From positions 1,240,001 through 1,304,000 of the forward strand of contig NZ_CAJPUX010000002.1 of NCBI RefSeq assembly GCF_905397285.1: a DNA stretch of 64,000 nt. The letters run 5' to 3'. The number at the start of each line of letters is the position of its first letter. The stretch's first letter is position 1. Positions 43,777-52,711 of the stretch are shown here, piece after piece. Position numbers and translations under genes: made by a program. Below the pieces are notes generated by a model, which was not told the origin of the DNA, searched no databases, and saw only the letters and a list, made by a program, of their open reading frames with translations. Source of the stretch: Cupriavidus plantarum (GTDB lineage Bacteria; Pseudomonadota; Gammaproteobacteria; Burkholderiales; Burkholderiaceae).

Positions 43777-44364
43777 ATGACCAACGTATCCGTAATCATC
43801 GGCAGCACCCGCGAGCATCGCTTCTCCGACGCACCGGCGCGTTGGATCAAGGCGCATCTGGATCGGCGTGAAGGCGTTTCGGCGCGCCTCCTCGACCTTC
43901 GCGACTTCGGGCTGCCGTTCTTCGATAGCGCCATGCTGCCCGGCATCCCGGGCCGCCCGCCATACGACCACGAGGCTGTGCGGCGATGGACCGAGGCCAT
44001 CGGTACGTCCGACGCCTTTATCGTCGCGACACCCGAGTACAACTTCGCACCGCCGGCCGTCCTGAAGAATGCACTGGACTGGGTGTATGCCGAGTGGCAA
44101 CGGAAGCCGATCGGCTTCGTGAGCTGGGGCAGCGTGGGCGGCGCGCGTGCGGTCCAACAGTTGCGCGAGATTTCCATCGAACTGCAGATGGCCCCGATCC
44201 GGCATGCGGTTCACCTGCCCGTCGATGCCGTGTTTGCCCACTTCCAGGGCAACACGGAGCAGATTGCCGCCACCCTTAAGGCAAAGGACGAGCACGCCAC
44301 CGCGATGGTGGACGACCTGCTGTGGTGGAGCACCGCGCTAAAGACCGCGCGCCTTGCAGCGTAA
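43777..44364 (+). CDS. NADPH-dependent FMN reductase (flavodoxin fold)
   Basis: A 195-residue flavoprotein. The N-terminal VSVIIGSTREHRFSD is the phosphate-binding loop for FMN, and ATPEYNFAPPAVLKNALDWV is the signature of the ChrR/YieF/SsuE-like NADPH-dependent reductases. It heads an operon with pirin (13-base gap) and a nitroreductase. This set, under a LysR regulator, is typical of quinone or electrophile detoxification in proteobacteria. Substrates are probably quinones or nitro compounds. Confidence 0.93.
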   Translation: MTNVSVIIGSTREHRFSDAPARWIKAHLDRREGVSARLLDLRDFGLPFFDSAMLPGIPGRPPYDHEAVRRWTEAIGTSDAFIVATPEYNFAPPAVLKNALDWVYAEWQRKPIGFVSWGSVGGARAVQQLREISIELQMAPIRHAVHLPVDAVFAHFQGNTEQIAATLKAKDEHATAMVDDLLWWSTALKTARLAA

Positions 44365-44377
44365 GGAGATCGCCATC

Positions 44378-45235
44378 ATGTCACTCACCGCTGAAGCGCA
44401 CCACGTACAACGCCGTGCCATCGCGCATCGCACGCATGGCCGAAAGAATGGACCGGCGGTTCGCCTGATGAGCCCGTCGGACCTGGGGCAGTTCCTGAAG
44501 CCTTTCGTGTTTCTGGATTTCTTCGACATGCAGGGGCCGCCATTCGTCGGGCCGCTGCATCCTCATTCGGGTATCGCCACGCTGTCGTTCCTGATCGACG
44601 GACGCATGGACCTCATCGATCCCGATGGCAATACGGTGGTATTGCCCAGCGGTGGCATCGAATGGATGCAGGCAGGCAAGGGCATGTGGCACGGTGGCAG
44701 CGTGGGCGACTCCGATCACGGCCGCGTGCGCGGATACCAACTCTGGGTGGCGCTGCCGCCGAACCTCGAGCTCGGCCCCACGGTTGCAGCGTTTCAGGGG
44801 ACCGGCGATATCGCCGGCGAGGGACCGGCGCGTGTGTTGCTGGGCAGCTACGGCCATGCGCATAGCGCCATCGCCGCGCCGTCGCCGATGAACGTGCTTG
44901 CCGTGACGCTGAAGGCCGGAGAGCGTTGGACTTATCAGCCGCCACCCGGACAAACTGTCCTGTGGGTATCGCCGGCCGAAGGACAGTTGCTCGCTAACGG
45001 TGAGGCGCTGTATGCGGAAGAACTGATCGCCTTTGAACGGTCGCATTGGAAGGTGGACTTCGAAGCCCTCACCGATACGCAGTTCATTCTCGGCTCCGCC
45101 GTGCCGCACGAATTCCCGCTGTCCCTCGGCTATTACTCCGTGCACACCTCGCCATCCGCGCTGCGCATCGGCGAGGATCATATCGACGCCATTGGCCGCC
45201 GCCTGCTTCGGGAAGGCCGAATCGGCAAAATGTAA
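44378..45235 (+). CDS. Pirin-family bicupin protein
   Basis: A 285-residue pirin. HPHSGIATLSFLIDG carries the metal-binding His residues of the N-terminal cupin, and SGGIEWMQAGKGMWHGGSV is the second conserved block; a C-terminal cupin follows. Bacterial pirins are iron proteins with quercetinase activity or act as redox-sensitive regulators. The ATG at 44378 has AAGGAG 10 bases upstream. It lies between the flavin reductase and nitroreductase genes, consistent with handling of phenolics or oxidative stress. Confidence 0.92.
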   Translation: MSLTAEAHHVQRRAIAHRTHGRKNGPAVRLMSPSDLGQFLKPFVFLDFFDMQGPPFVGPLHPHSGIATLSFLIDGRMDLIDPDGNTVVLPSGGIEWMQAGKGMWHGGSVGDSDHGRVRGYQLWVALPPNLELGPTVAAFQGTGDIAGEGPARVLLGSYGHAHSAIAAPSPMNVLAVTLKAGERWTYQPPPGQTVLWVSPAEGQLLANGEALYAEELIAFERSHWKVDFEALTDTQFILGSAVPHEFPLSLGYYSVHTSPSALRIGEDHIDAIGRRLLREGRIGKM

Positions 45236-45246
45236 GGAGACCAGTC

Positions 45247-45849
45247 ATGTCCGCCCGCCAACCACTGTCCCCTTCCACCCTTGCACAACTGTTCACGGAC
45301 GCAAGATCCCATCATCACTGGACCGACCGCATGGTGGCCGACGACACATTGCGTCACCTCTACGAGCTGATCAAGTGGGGACCCACAAGCGGTAACCTCC
45401 AACCCGCGCGCCTCGTCTTCGTTCGCTCCGAGGCGGGACGCCGGAAGCTCTATCCCGCGCTGGAAGGGATGGGCAGCAACCGTCGCCAGGTCGAGGAGGC
45501 GCCGGTGACCGTGATCGTCGCGCAGGACGAACGCTTCTTCGACGACGCGCCCCGATTGTTCCCTCGCATGAACGTCAAGCCGATGTTCGACGCCGATGCC
45601 GCGTTTGCCGAGTCCATCGCGTACCGCAGCAGTTCCCTGACGGGCGCCTATCTCATGCTAGCGGCACGCGGGCTGGGCCTCGATGTCTGTCCCATGTCCG
45701 GCTTCCACAACGCCCTGCTTGACGCGGCGTTTTTCAACGGGACCACGTGGAAGGCGAATTTCATCTGCACGCTCGAGTATGGCGACGATCCGAAGCTTCA
45801 TCCGCGCGACCCGCGGCTGACGTTCGAAGAGGCATGCCAGCTCGCATAG
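45247..45849 (+). CDS. Nitroreductase-family protein, malonic-semialdehyde-reductase (RutE)-like
   Basis: A 200-residue FMN reductase. ARSHHHWTDRMVADDTLRHLYELIKWGPTSGNLQPARLVFVRS is the RutE/HadB-type N-terminus with flavin-binding residues. FLNxTLEYG-like text appears as NFICTLEYGDDPKLHPRDPRL, a close match to RutE ends. RutE proteins reduce 3-oxopropanoate, or in this context quinones and nitroaromatics. The ATG at 45247 has AAGGAG upstream. It is the last gene of the LysR-controlled operon. Confidence 0.9.
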   Translation: MSARQPLSPSTLAQLFTDARSHHHWTDRMVADDTLRHLYELIKWGPTSGNLQPARLVFVRSEAGRRKLYPALEGMGSNRRQVEEAPVTVIVAQDERFFDDAPRLFPRMNVKPMFDADAAFAESIAYRSSSLTGAYLMLAARGLGLDVCPMSGFHNALLDAAFFNGTTWKANFICTLEYGDDPKLHPRDPRLTFEEACQLA

Positions 45850-45915
45850 CGGTCAGTTGCCGTGCTCGACCAGCCATCGTCCCCACAGTCGGATGGATCA
45901 GGCGCTGGCACCCGT

Positions 45916-46302
45916 TCACGAATAACGCTGGAAGACCTTCGAGATAATCTTCCATTGACCGTCAATCTTGAGAAGAGACAGATAGTCATGGAAACTCGCG
46001 CCGATAACGTCATTCTCCATGTCCACACGCACGACCGCGACCGTGGGATCAATAGCCAAGATATCCACGCGACTGCGGACCTCAGGCGAGCCACCGAGCG
46101 ATCCGAAGAAGCTGGCGAAGGTTGGCACAGCGGCGCCCTGAATGAGTTCGTTGCCACTGTAGCCCCACATGATCGACTCCTTATGAAACGCGCGCTCGAT
46201 CGCTGCGATGTCGCCGGTCCGGTATCCGTCCACATAGCCTTGCGCAGCGTCGATTACCGCTTCGTACTCGCTGGTCGGTACTGGCTTGAGGTGAGAGATC
46301 AT
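45916..46302 (-). CDS. SnoaL-like (NTF2-fold) protein
   Basis: A 128-residue NTF2-fold protein of the nuclear-transport-factor-2/SnoaL_3 type (EAVIDAAQGYVDGYRTGDIAAIERAFHKESIMWGYSGNELIQGA, then KIDGQWKIISKVFQ). The ATG at 46302 has AAGGAG 5 bases upstream; an upstream ATG at 46329 would overlap the GlxA-like stop. It follows the GlxA-type regulator on the same strand. The family holds many small-molecule isomerases and stress proteins, so the function is unassigned. Confidence 0.88.
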   Translation of the reverse strand: MISHLKPVPTSEYEAVIDAAQGYVDGYRTGDIAAIERAFHKESIMWGYSGNELIQGAAVPTFASFFGSLGGSPEVRSRVDILAIDPTVAVVRVDMENDVIGASFHDYLSLLKIDGQWKIISKVFQRYS

Positions 46303-46328
46303 TGTTGCTCCTTTGGTGATGCCAAGCA

Positions 46329-47285
46329 TTAGTCCGCCATCCGTCGCAGACTCTGCGGTGGATGTCCCGTGATTCGGATGAATGCCCTGCGCATGCGCTC
46401 AGGGTCCGCGAATCCCACTGCCTCGGCGATCTTTTCAATCGGTTCGGCACTCCGCTCCACGCGGTGACGCGCCACCTCGACGCGCAGCCGCTCGACAGCC
46501 TTCGCGGGGGTCTCGCCGGTTTCGGCGAGAAACGTTCGTCCGAACTGGCGCGGACTGAGGCAGGCAATCGACGCCAGCGTTTCCGTAGACAAGGACGCAT
46601 TGAGGTTCTCGCGCATATAGCTCAGTACCTCCCGCATCCTGTCCGACTCCGGTTCCATGTCCGCCAGCGCGGAAAATTGAGACTGCCCACCCGGCCGACG
46701 GTGATAGACCACGAGGTGGCGGGCCACCGACAGGGACTCGGCGTGGCCAAGGTCCTCCTCGATGAGCGCGAGCGCAAGGTCGATGCCCGCGGTCACCCCG
46801 GCCGACGTCCAGATATTGCCGTCCTTGATGTAAATGCGGTCCGATTCCACTCGGGTGCCGGGGAACATCCGTTGCAACTGACGCGAGTGCTTCCAGTGCG
46901 TCGTCGCGCGACGCCCCTCGAGCAGCCCCGCCCTGGCCAGAATGAACGCCCCCGTGCAAACGCTGCCGATGCGCCGCGTACCGTTCTGGAGCGCGGTCGC
47001 AAGATGTGCGTCGATGGCGGGCAACGTGGCCGGATCGTCGGACACCTCCCCGCCCACGACGAGCAGCGTATCCAGCGTAGATGGCATCAACGAAGTCATG
47101 ATCCGCAAACCGCCGGAGCTGGCAACGTCTCCGCCGGCATGGGACACCACGTGGCAACGGTATGGCGGCGCGCCGGCGCCGGACCCCGCCAATTCGAAGG
47201 CCGCGAGCGGACCGCCGAGGTCCTGTATTTGAAAGCCTGGATAAACGAAAAAGCCGATATGCCGAAGCGCGAGCGAAGGGTTCAT
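46329..47285 (-). CDS. GlxA-family regulator (DJ-1/PfpI plus AraC HTH)
   Basis: A 318-residue protein. The N-terminal DJ-1/PfpI-like domain contains IGFFVYPGFQIQDLGGPLAAFELA, GSVCTGAFILARAGLL with the nucleophile-elbow Cys, and ATTHWKH. A C-terminal AraC double HTH follows (LSTETLASIACLSPRQFGRTF, PIEKIAEAVGFADPERMRRAF). A GTG at 47294 is an alternative start. It belongs to a minus-strand group with SnoaL-like and membrane genes, divergent from an RND pump, and a second GlxA-type gene lies on the other side of the pump. It probably senses a small metabolite. Confidence 0.92.
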   Translation of the reverse strand: MNPSLALRHIGFFVYPGFQIQDLGGPLAAFELAGSGAGAPPYRCHVVSHAGGDVASSGGLRIMTSLMPSTLDTLLVVGGEVSDDPATLPAIDAHLATALQNGTRRIGSVCTGAFILARAGLLEGRRATTHWKHSRQLQRMFPGTRVESDRIYIKDGNIWTSAGVTAGIDLALALIEEDLGHAESLSVARHLVVYHRRPGGQSQFSALADMEPESDRMREVLSYMRENLNASLSTETLASIACLSPRQFGRTFLAETGETPAKAVERLRVEVARHRVERSAEPIEKIAEAVGFADPERMRRAFIRITGHPPQSLRRMAD

Positions 47286-47303
47286 ACTCGACACGGGCTC
47301 TGC

Positions 47304-47720
47304 TCATGCTGGCTTTGCCACGGCCAACATGGCAATGCATGCGAATCCCGCGACCAGCCACGGACCCAGCCGCCAACGCGTCGCCTCGGCGCCGCCTGCC
47401 AACCGGCGAAGTCTTGCGACCTGCATCCCATGCGCGGCGGCGACGAGCAGCGCAATGGCAAGCTTTCCATGTAGCCACGGCGCGCCAAACCAGCCGCCAG
47501 ATCGAACGAGAACGAACCCCAGTACCACCACGAGCAGCATCGATGGTGTGGTGACCGCCCTGTCCCATCGACGAAGCACGCCCGCCATCGACGCGACGTC
47601 TGCCGCGGCTTTGCCAGCGGCCCACAGAAACGCCGCCACGGCTATCACGCCTGCGGTAAACATCAGCGACGCGGCGACATGTAACGCCTTGATCCAGGGG
47701 TATAGCGCGAAGGCACTCAT
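47304..47720 (-). CDS. Small four-helix membrane protein, CopD/DUF2269-like
   Basis: A 138-residue inner-membrane protein with four hydrophobic segments. His in IKALHVAASLMFTAGVIAVAAFL and the following GKLAIALLVAAAHGMQVARLRR are reminiscent of the CopD/UPF0093 (HemJ-like) group of haem-linked membrane proteins. The ATG at 47720 overlaps the upstream DUF3817 stop as ATGA, so the two are translated together. The role is unknown; a DUF3817 partner is common in actinobacteria and proteobacteria. Confidence 0.75.
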   Translation of the reverse strand: MSAFALYPWIKALHVAASLMFTAGVIAVAAFLWAAGKAAADVASMAGVLRRWDRAVTTPSMLLVVVLGFVLVRSGGWFGAPWLHGKLAIALLVAAAHGMQVARLRRLAGGAEATRWRLGPWLVAGFACIAMLAVAKPA

Positions 47721-48037
47721 TGGGCCTGCCCCTTTTCTATCGTGACGATCTTGCGGGCAATGAATGTCGCGTTGAAGAAGCCGCCAAGCGGGAGCACCGC
47801 GAGCAGAAACACCCGTAGCAATTCGCCGCGCGGCCACCCCGCGCCGGAGACGGCCTGTATAGCGATCCACAGGTAAATCAACAGCGCGAGGCCATGCAAC
47901 GGGCCCAGAATCTGTACGCCGATCGGCCACCCGCCCAGATGCTTCAACGGCACGGCGATGCCAAGCAGAAGAACAAGCGTGGTGCCCTCGATCACGGAGG
48001 CGATTTCGAGATGACGAAGTATGGACGGCGACTGCAT
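47717..48037 (-). CDS. DUF3817-family membrane protein
   Basis: A 106-residue protein with three transmembrane segments. ASVIEGTTLVLLLGIAVPLKHLGG, then GPLHGLALLIYLWIAI and LLAVLPLGGFFNATFIARK match the DUF3817 profile. It is translationally coupled to the CopD-like gene and divergent from the RND adaptor gene with a 206-base gap holding a long inverted repeat. The function is unknown. Confidence 0.88.
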   Translation of the reverse strand: MQSPSILRHLEIASVIEGTTLVLLLGIAVPLKHLGGWPIGVQILGPLHGLALLIYLWIAIQAVSGAGWPRGELLRVFLLAVLPLGGFFNATFIARKIVTIEKGQAQ

Positions 48038-48105
48038 AGCGTAAAGCCCCCGGTCTGAAGAATCGAAACCGTAGCTTTATATCGCGCACTCGGACCAGGA
48101 CGTGA

Positions 48106-48142
48106 GTGGCAGAAATGACTATTTACGATCATTTACTGCCAC
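48106..48142. promoter_or_regulatory. Long inverted repeat in the RND-pump divergent promoter region
   Basis: GTGGCAGAAATGA (48106-48118) pairs with TCATTTACTGCCAC (48129-48142) with one unpaired base, around a 10-base A/T-rich loop. It lies about 100 bases before the pump and 69 before the DUF3817 gene. It is a likely operator for the pump regulator, or an attenuator. Confidence 0.5.
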
Positions 48143-48243
48143 AGCCATCGCATGACCAGAAACGAGGGAAGTTCGTCCTTTCTCCGTTAGCCGCACGGTG
48201 GTGAAAATGCGGATCGACCTGGCAACCATCGATCGACGATTGG

Positions 48244-49497
48244 ATGAACACTCACACCAAACTTGATGAACACGCCGTATCGGGCTCCCGGCCACGCACG
48301 TCACTGTGGCGAACGGCAGGAACGGCTGGCATCGCCCTGGCTCTCCTGGGCATTGCCTTTCTCGCATCCGTTAGAAAGGCCCCCGTCGCCAACGCGGCGA
48401 TGACGCCCCCGACGGTGTCGACGTCGATCCCACTCTCACGGCAAATCAACGAATGGGACACCTACATCGGCCGATTCGAACCCAGTCGCACGGTAGACAT
48501 TCGCCCTCGGGTTTCAGGGCAGATCGTGGCGGTGCACTTCACGGACGGCGCGACCGTGCGCCGCGGCGAACTGCTGTTCACCATCGACCGACGGCCATTC
48601 GCGGCCGCCCTTGCCGAAGCCAACGCCAACCTGGCTAGCGCGCGCAGCGAACTCGCATTGGCCCGCGCGGATGCACAACGCGCAGACAATCTGGTCGGCG
48701 ACGAGGCCGTCTCCAAAAGCGAGCTCGACCGCCTCCACGCACGCGTTCAGGCCGGCATTGCCGCCGTCGCTGCAGCGCAAGCGCGCGTCAGCGCGCGCTT
48801 GCTGGAACTGGATTTCACCGAAGTCCGCGCGCCGATCGCCGGCAGGGTGTCGTACCGGCGCGTTGACCCGGGCAACCTCGTCGCCACCGGCGAAGGCACA
48901 AGCGGCACCCTGCTGACGACGATCAACGCTCTCGACCCAATCTACTTCGTGTTCGAGGCGTCCGAAGCGCTCTACCTCAAGGCCCTACGCGCAAAACAAG
49001 ATGGCGCAAAGACGTCAGCGATTGAAGTCCGCCTTCAAGACGAAGCGGATTACCGCTGGCACGGCGCGCTCGACTTTACCGACAACGGTCTCGATCCACG
49101 GTCGGGGACCATCCGGCTCCGCGCGGTCGTGCCCAACCGAGATCTGTTCCTGACACCCGGCATGTTCGGCAACATGCGTCTGGCCAGCAGCGGCACCACG
49201 ACAGCCCTGCTCGTTCCAGACGCTGCTATCCAGACTGACCAGGCGCGCAAGGTCGTGCTGACGGTGACGAAGGCAGGCATTGTGGAAGCCAAACCCGTCG
49301 TACTGGGCCCCGTGGTCGACGGCCTCCGCATCGTGCGGTCGGGTCTTGCCCCGAGCGACGCCGTCGTTGTCGGCGGTATCCAGATGGCGACCCCGGGCAG
49401 CAAGGTACTGACGAAGCCGACACGCATCGAGCCCGCGGCGCCCGCTCGTCCCGCGCCGGCCCCGGCGATATCCGGCGAAGCCACGTTCGCATCCTGA
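48244..49497 (+). CDS. RND efflux periplasmic adaptor, MexE/AcrA-type
   Basis: A 417-residue membrane-fusion protein. It has an N-terminal signal or anchor helix (IALALLGIAFLASVR), a lipoyl domain (RVSGQIVAVHFTDGATVRRGELLFTID), an alpha-hairpin with ARADAQRADNLVGDEAVSKSELD, and a second lipoyl half (LDFTEVRAPIAGRVSYRRVDPGNLV). Membrane-proximal domains complete the family layout. It opens the adaptor-permease-outer-membrane operon that forms an efflux pump of the MexEF-OprN type. Intergenic spacings (37 and 9 bases) indicate a single transcript. Confidence 0.93.
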   Translation: MNTHTKLDEHAVSGSRPRTSLWRTAGTAGIALALLGIAFLASVRKAPVANAAMTPPTVSTSIPLSRQINEWDTYIGRFEPSRTVDIRPRVSGQIVAVHFTDGATVRRGELLFTIDRRPFAAALAEANANLASARSELALARADAQRADNLVGDEAVSKSELDRLHARVQAGIAAVAAAQARVSARLLELDFTEVRAPIAGRVSYRRVDPGNLVATGEGTSGTLLTTINALDPIYFVFEASEALYLKALRAKQDGAKTSAIEVRLQDEADYRWHGALDFTDNGLDPRSGTIRLRAVVPNRDLFLTPGMFGNMRLASSGTTTALLVPDAAIQTDQARKVVLTVTKAGIVEAKPVVLGPVVDGLRIVRSGLAPSDAVVVGGIQMATPGSKVLTKPTRIEPAAPARPAPAPAISGEATFAS

Positions 49498-49534
49498 TGG
49501 CGGCCTGATTGGCCATTTCCCTAGGAAAGCACCC

Positions 49535-52500
49535 ATGCGCCTGTCGCGCTTCTTCATTACACGGCCGATCTTTGCCGCAGTCCTGGCGGTCGTGATTACC
49601 ATTGTCGGCGCCATCGCCTACTTCCGACTACCGGTCTCCCAGTATCCGGACATCATTCCACCGACTGTTGTCGTGTCCGCGACATATCCCGGCGCTTCGG
49701 CGGAGACCGTGGCAGAAACCGTCGCGGCGCCGATCGAGCAGGAGATCAATGGCGTCGACAACATGCTCTACATCTCGAGCCAATCGACTGGCGACGGCAA
49801 GGTAGCGATCTCTGTGACATTCAAGGTCGGCACCAACCTCGACGCGGCGCAAATGCTCGTGCAGAACCGCGTCGCCACCGCGACACCGCGATTGCCCGAA
49901 GCCGTGCAGCGCCTCGGTGTCACCACCCGCAAGACGGCGCCTAGCGCGCTGATGGCGGTAAACCTCGTGTCGCCGGATGGCATCTTCGATCAGGATTACA
50001 TCTCGAACTACGCCCTCACGCAGGTACGCGACCGGCTCAGCCGGATCGATGGCGTCGGAGACGCCATCATCTTCGGCAGCCGCGAATTCGCGATGCGTGT
50101 ATGGATCGACCCGGACCGGGCAGCCTCGCTCAACCTGACCGCCGGCGAGGTCGTGGCCGCGCTGCGCGCGCAGAACGTACAGGTCGCCGCCGGCGCGCTC
50201 GGACAACCACCGAGCGCATCCGCCGATGCGTTCCAGCTGAACGTGCGTACGCAAGGCCGATTCTCCGAACCGAACCAGTTCGCCGACGTCATCGTCCGGA
50301 CCGACGCGGATGGCCGGCAAATTCGAGTGCGAGATGTAGCCCGCGTCGAGCTTGGCGCCGCGGACTACAGCACGAATGCCTATCTCTCCGGCAAGGCGTC
50401 AATCATGATCGGCATCTTCCAGCGACCGGGCACGAACGCCCTCGAGACGGGGGAAACCGTCGAGCGCGTGATGCAGGAGGCCGCGAAGTCGTTTCCCCAT
50501 GGGCTCGAATACCGCATCATGTGGAATTCCACAAAGTTCATCGCGCAATCTATCGCCGCAGTCCGTAACACCCTGCTGGAGGCGGCGGCGCTCGTGGTGC
50601 TTGTCATCTTCCTCTTCCTGCAACGCTGGCGCGCGGCAATCATTCCCGTCGTGGCGATCCCGGTGTCGCTCATCGGCACTTTCGCCCTCCTCGCTGTCGC
50701 CGGCTACAGTCTCAACAGTTTGTCCCTGTTCGGCCTTGTGCTCGCCATCGGCATCGTTGTCGATGACGCTATCGTGGTGGTCGAGAACGTCGAGCGCAAT
50801 CTCGCGCTCGGGCTCAGTCCGCTCGAGGCCGCGCGCAGATCAATGGACGAAGTTTCGGTCGCATTGGTCGCCATCGTGCTGGTCCTTTGCGCGGTGTTCA
50901 TTCCCACGCTATTCCTCAACGGCCTGTCAGGCGCGTTCTACAAGCAGTTCGCATTGACCATATCGGGCGCGACGATCATCTCGCTGATCCTCTCGCTCAC
51001 ACTGTCGCCCGCTCTCGCGGCGCAGCTGCTGCGCACCCATGAGACAAAGGGCGCCGATCACCGGGTTGTCCGCGCGCTGCACCGTGCGGGCGATGCGTTC
51101 AACCGATGCTTCGACACCTTCAGCGCCGCATACGGACGGCTGACCGCATGGATGGTCGCCCGGCCCAGGCGGGTCATGTTGTCCTATTGCGCGCTCATCA
51201 TGGCCACCCTCGGGCTGTTCTGGGTGACACCGACCGGCTTCGTTCCGCCGCAGGACCAGAGCTATCTGATCACGGTGGTGCAATTGCCGCCAGGGGCGTC
51301 GCTGTCCCGGACGGACGCCGTGCTGCAGGACGTGTCGCGTCGGCTCCTGACGATCGAGGGCGTGCGGGGCACGATCATGCTCCCCGGCTACGATGCGGCC
51401 TCGAATACCAACTCACCGAACGCTGCCACGGCGTTTATCCCCCTCAAGCCATTCGAGGAGCGGGAGCGTCATGCCGATGCCATTCTCGCGGAAGCGCGAA
51501 AAGTCACCTCGGATATCGATGGCGCGCGTGTCATGGTCATTCCGCCCCCGTTGATCGATGGCATTGGCTCTGCGGGCGGCTATCGGATGATGGTGCAGGA
51601 TCGCAGCGACCACGGCTATCAGGAGCTCGGCAGCGAAACCGGAAAACTCATCGCAAAAGCCAATGCAACCGCGGGCCTGTCGCAGGTGTACACCTTCTTC
51701 AATACGCTGACGCCGCGGATCTTCGCGGATATCGACCGGCGCAAGGCCGAGATGCTGGGCGTGTCATCAGAGCGTGTGTTCGAAGCGCTTCAGATCTATC
51801 TCGGATCGGCCTACGTGAACGATTTCAATCTGCTCGGCCGCACGTTCCGCGTCACGGCGCAGGCCGACCAGGCGCATCGCGCCACCACGGCCGATATTGC
51901 CAACCTCAAGACACGGTCGTCGGCAGGCGCGATGGTGCCCGTCGGCTCGGTTGCCACGTTCCATGACGAAACGGGACCATATCGCGTTGTCCGCTACAAC
52001 CTGTTCCCCGCGGTAGAGGTCGACGGCGACACCGCGCCCGGTTCCTCCACCGGACGCTCACTCGCCACCATGGAGCGCCTGGCCACGGAGACGCTTCCGG
52101 CCGGGTACGGCACAGAATGGACGGGCATCGCGTATCAGCAGAAGATCGCCGGCAACACGGCTGCGCTCGTCTTCGCGCTCGCTGTCGTGCTGGTGTTTCT
52201 CGTGCTGGCCGCGCAGTACGAAAGCCTGACGCTCCCGCTGGCCATCATCCTGATCGTTCCGATGTGTCTGCTTGCGGCGATGATCGGCATCCAGCTCTGC
52301 GGCATGGACAACAACGTGCTGACACAGATTGGCCTCGTGGTACTGATCGCCCTTGCGGCCAAAAATGCAATCCTGGTCGTCGAGTTTGCCCGCCAGGCGG
52401 AAGAACAGGAGGGCCTGACACCCGTTGCCGCAGCCGTACGTGCGGCGCAAACGCGCCTCCGGCCAATCCTCATGACGAGCTTCGCATTCATTCTCGGCGC

Positions 52501-52702
52501 GGTGCCATTGCTGGTTGCCAAGGGTGCCGGCGCCGAGCTTCGGCAGGCGTTGGGGACCGCGGTGTTCTTTGGCATGCTGGGTGTCACCGGATTCGGGCTG
52601 CTCTATACGCCGACCTTCTACGTCGTATGCCGCGCCCTTGGCGCACGTCTGTCCCCCAGCCGCCGGATAGCGGTGCCCACGCCAGTGCAGCATGCCGATT
52701 GA
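49535..52702 (+). CDS. RND efflux permease, MexF/AcrB-type
   Basis: A 1055-residue inner-membrane proton-drug antiporter. It has twelve transmembrane segments with two large periplasmic loops. LSRFFITRPIFAAVLAVVITIVGAIAYFRLPVSQYPDI at the N-terminus and GIVVDDAIVVVENVERNL (TM4, paired Asp residues of proton relay) are diagnostic of HAE1-type permeases, and ALAAKNAILVVEFARQ is TM10/11. The likely substrates by similarity of operon type are chloramphenicol, quinolones and biocides, but specificity cannot be read here. The flanking GlxA-type regulators may control it. Confidence 0.94.
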   Translation: MRLSRFFITRPIFAAVLAVVITIVGAIAYFRLPVSQYPDIIPPTVVVSATYPGASAETVAETVAAPIEQEINGVDNMLYISSQSTGDGKVAISVTFKVGTNLDAAQMLVQNRVATATPRLPEAVQRLGVTTRKTAPSALMAVNLVSPDGIFDQDYISNYALTQVRDRLSRIDGVGDAIIFGSREFAMRVWIDPDRAASLNLTAGEVVAALRAQNVQVAAGALGQPPSASADAFQLNVRTQGRFSEPNQFADVIVRTDADGRQIRVRDVARVELGAADYSTNAYLSGKASIMIGIFQRPGTNALETGETVERVMQEAAKSFPHGLEYRIMWNSTKFIAQSIAAVRNTLLEAAALVVLVIFLFLQRWRAAIIPVVAIPVSLIGTFALLAVAGYSLNSLSLFGLVLAIGIVVDDAIVVVENVERNLALGLSPLEAARRSMDEVSVALVAIVLVLCAVFIPTLFLNGLSGAFYKQFALTISGATIISLILSLTLSPALAAQLLRTHETKGADHRVVRALHRAGDAFNRCFDTFSAAYGRLTAWMVARPRRVMLSYCALIMATLGLFWVTPTGFVPPQDQSYLITVVQLPPGASLSRTDAVLQDVSRRLLTIEGVRGTIMLPGYDAASNTNSPNAATAFIPLKPFEERERHADAILAEARKVTSDIDGARVMVIPPPLIDGIGSAGGYRMMVQDRSDHGYQELGSETGKLIAKANATAGLSQVYTFFNTLTPRIFADIDRRKAEMLGVSSERVFEALQIYLGSAYVNDFNLLGRTFRVTAQADQAHRATTADIANLKTRSSAGAMVPVGSVATFHDETGPYRVVRYNLFPAVEVDGDTAPGSSTGRSLATMERLATETLPAGYGTEWTGIAYQQKIAGNTAALVFALAVVLVFLVLAAQYESLTLPLAIILIVPMCLLAAMIGIQLCGMDNNVLTQIGLVVLIALAAKNAILVVEFARQAEEQEGLTPVAAAVRAAQTRLRPILMTSFAFILGAVPLLVAKGAGAELRQALGTAVFFGMLGVTGFGLLYTPTFYVVCRALGARLSPSRRIAVPTPVQHAD

Positions 52703-52711
52703 GGTGCATCC

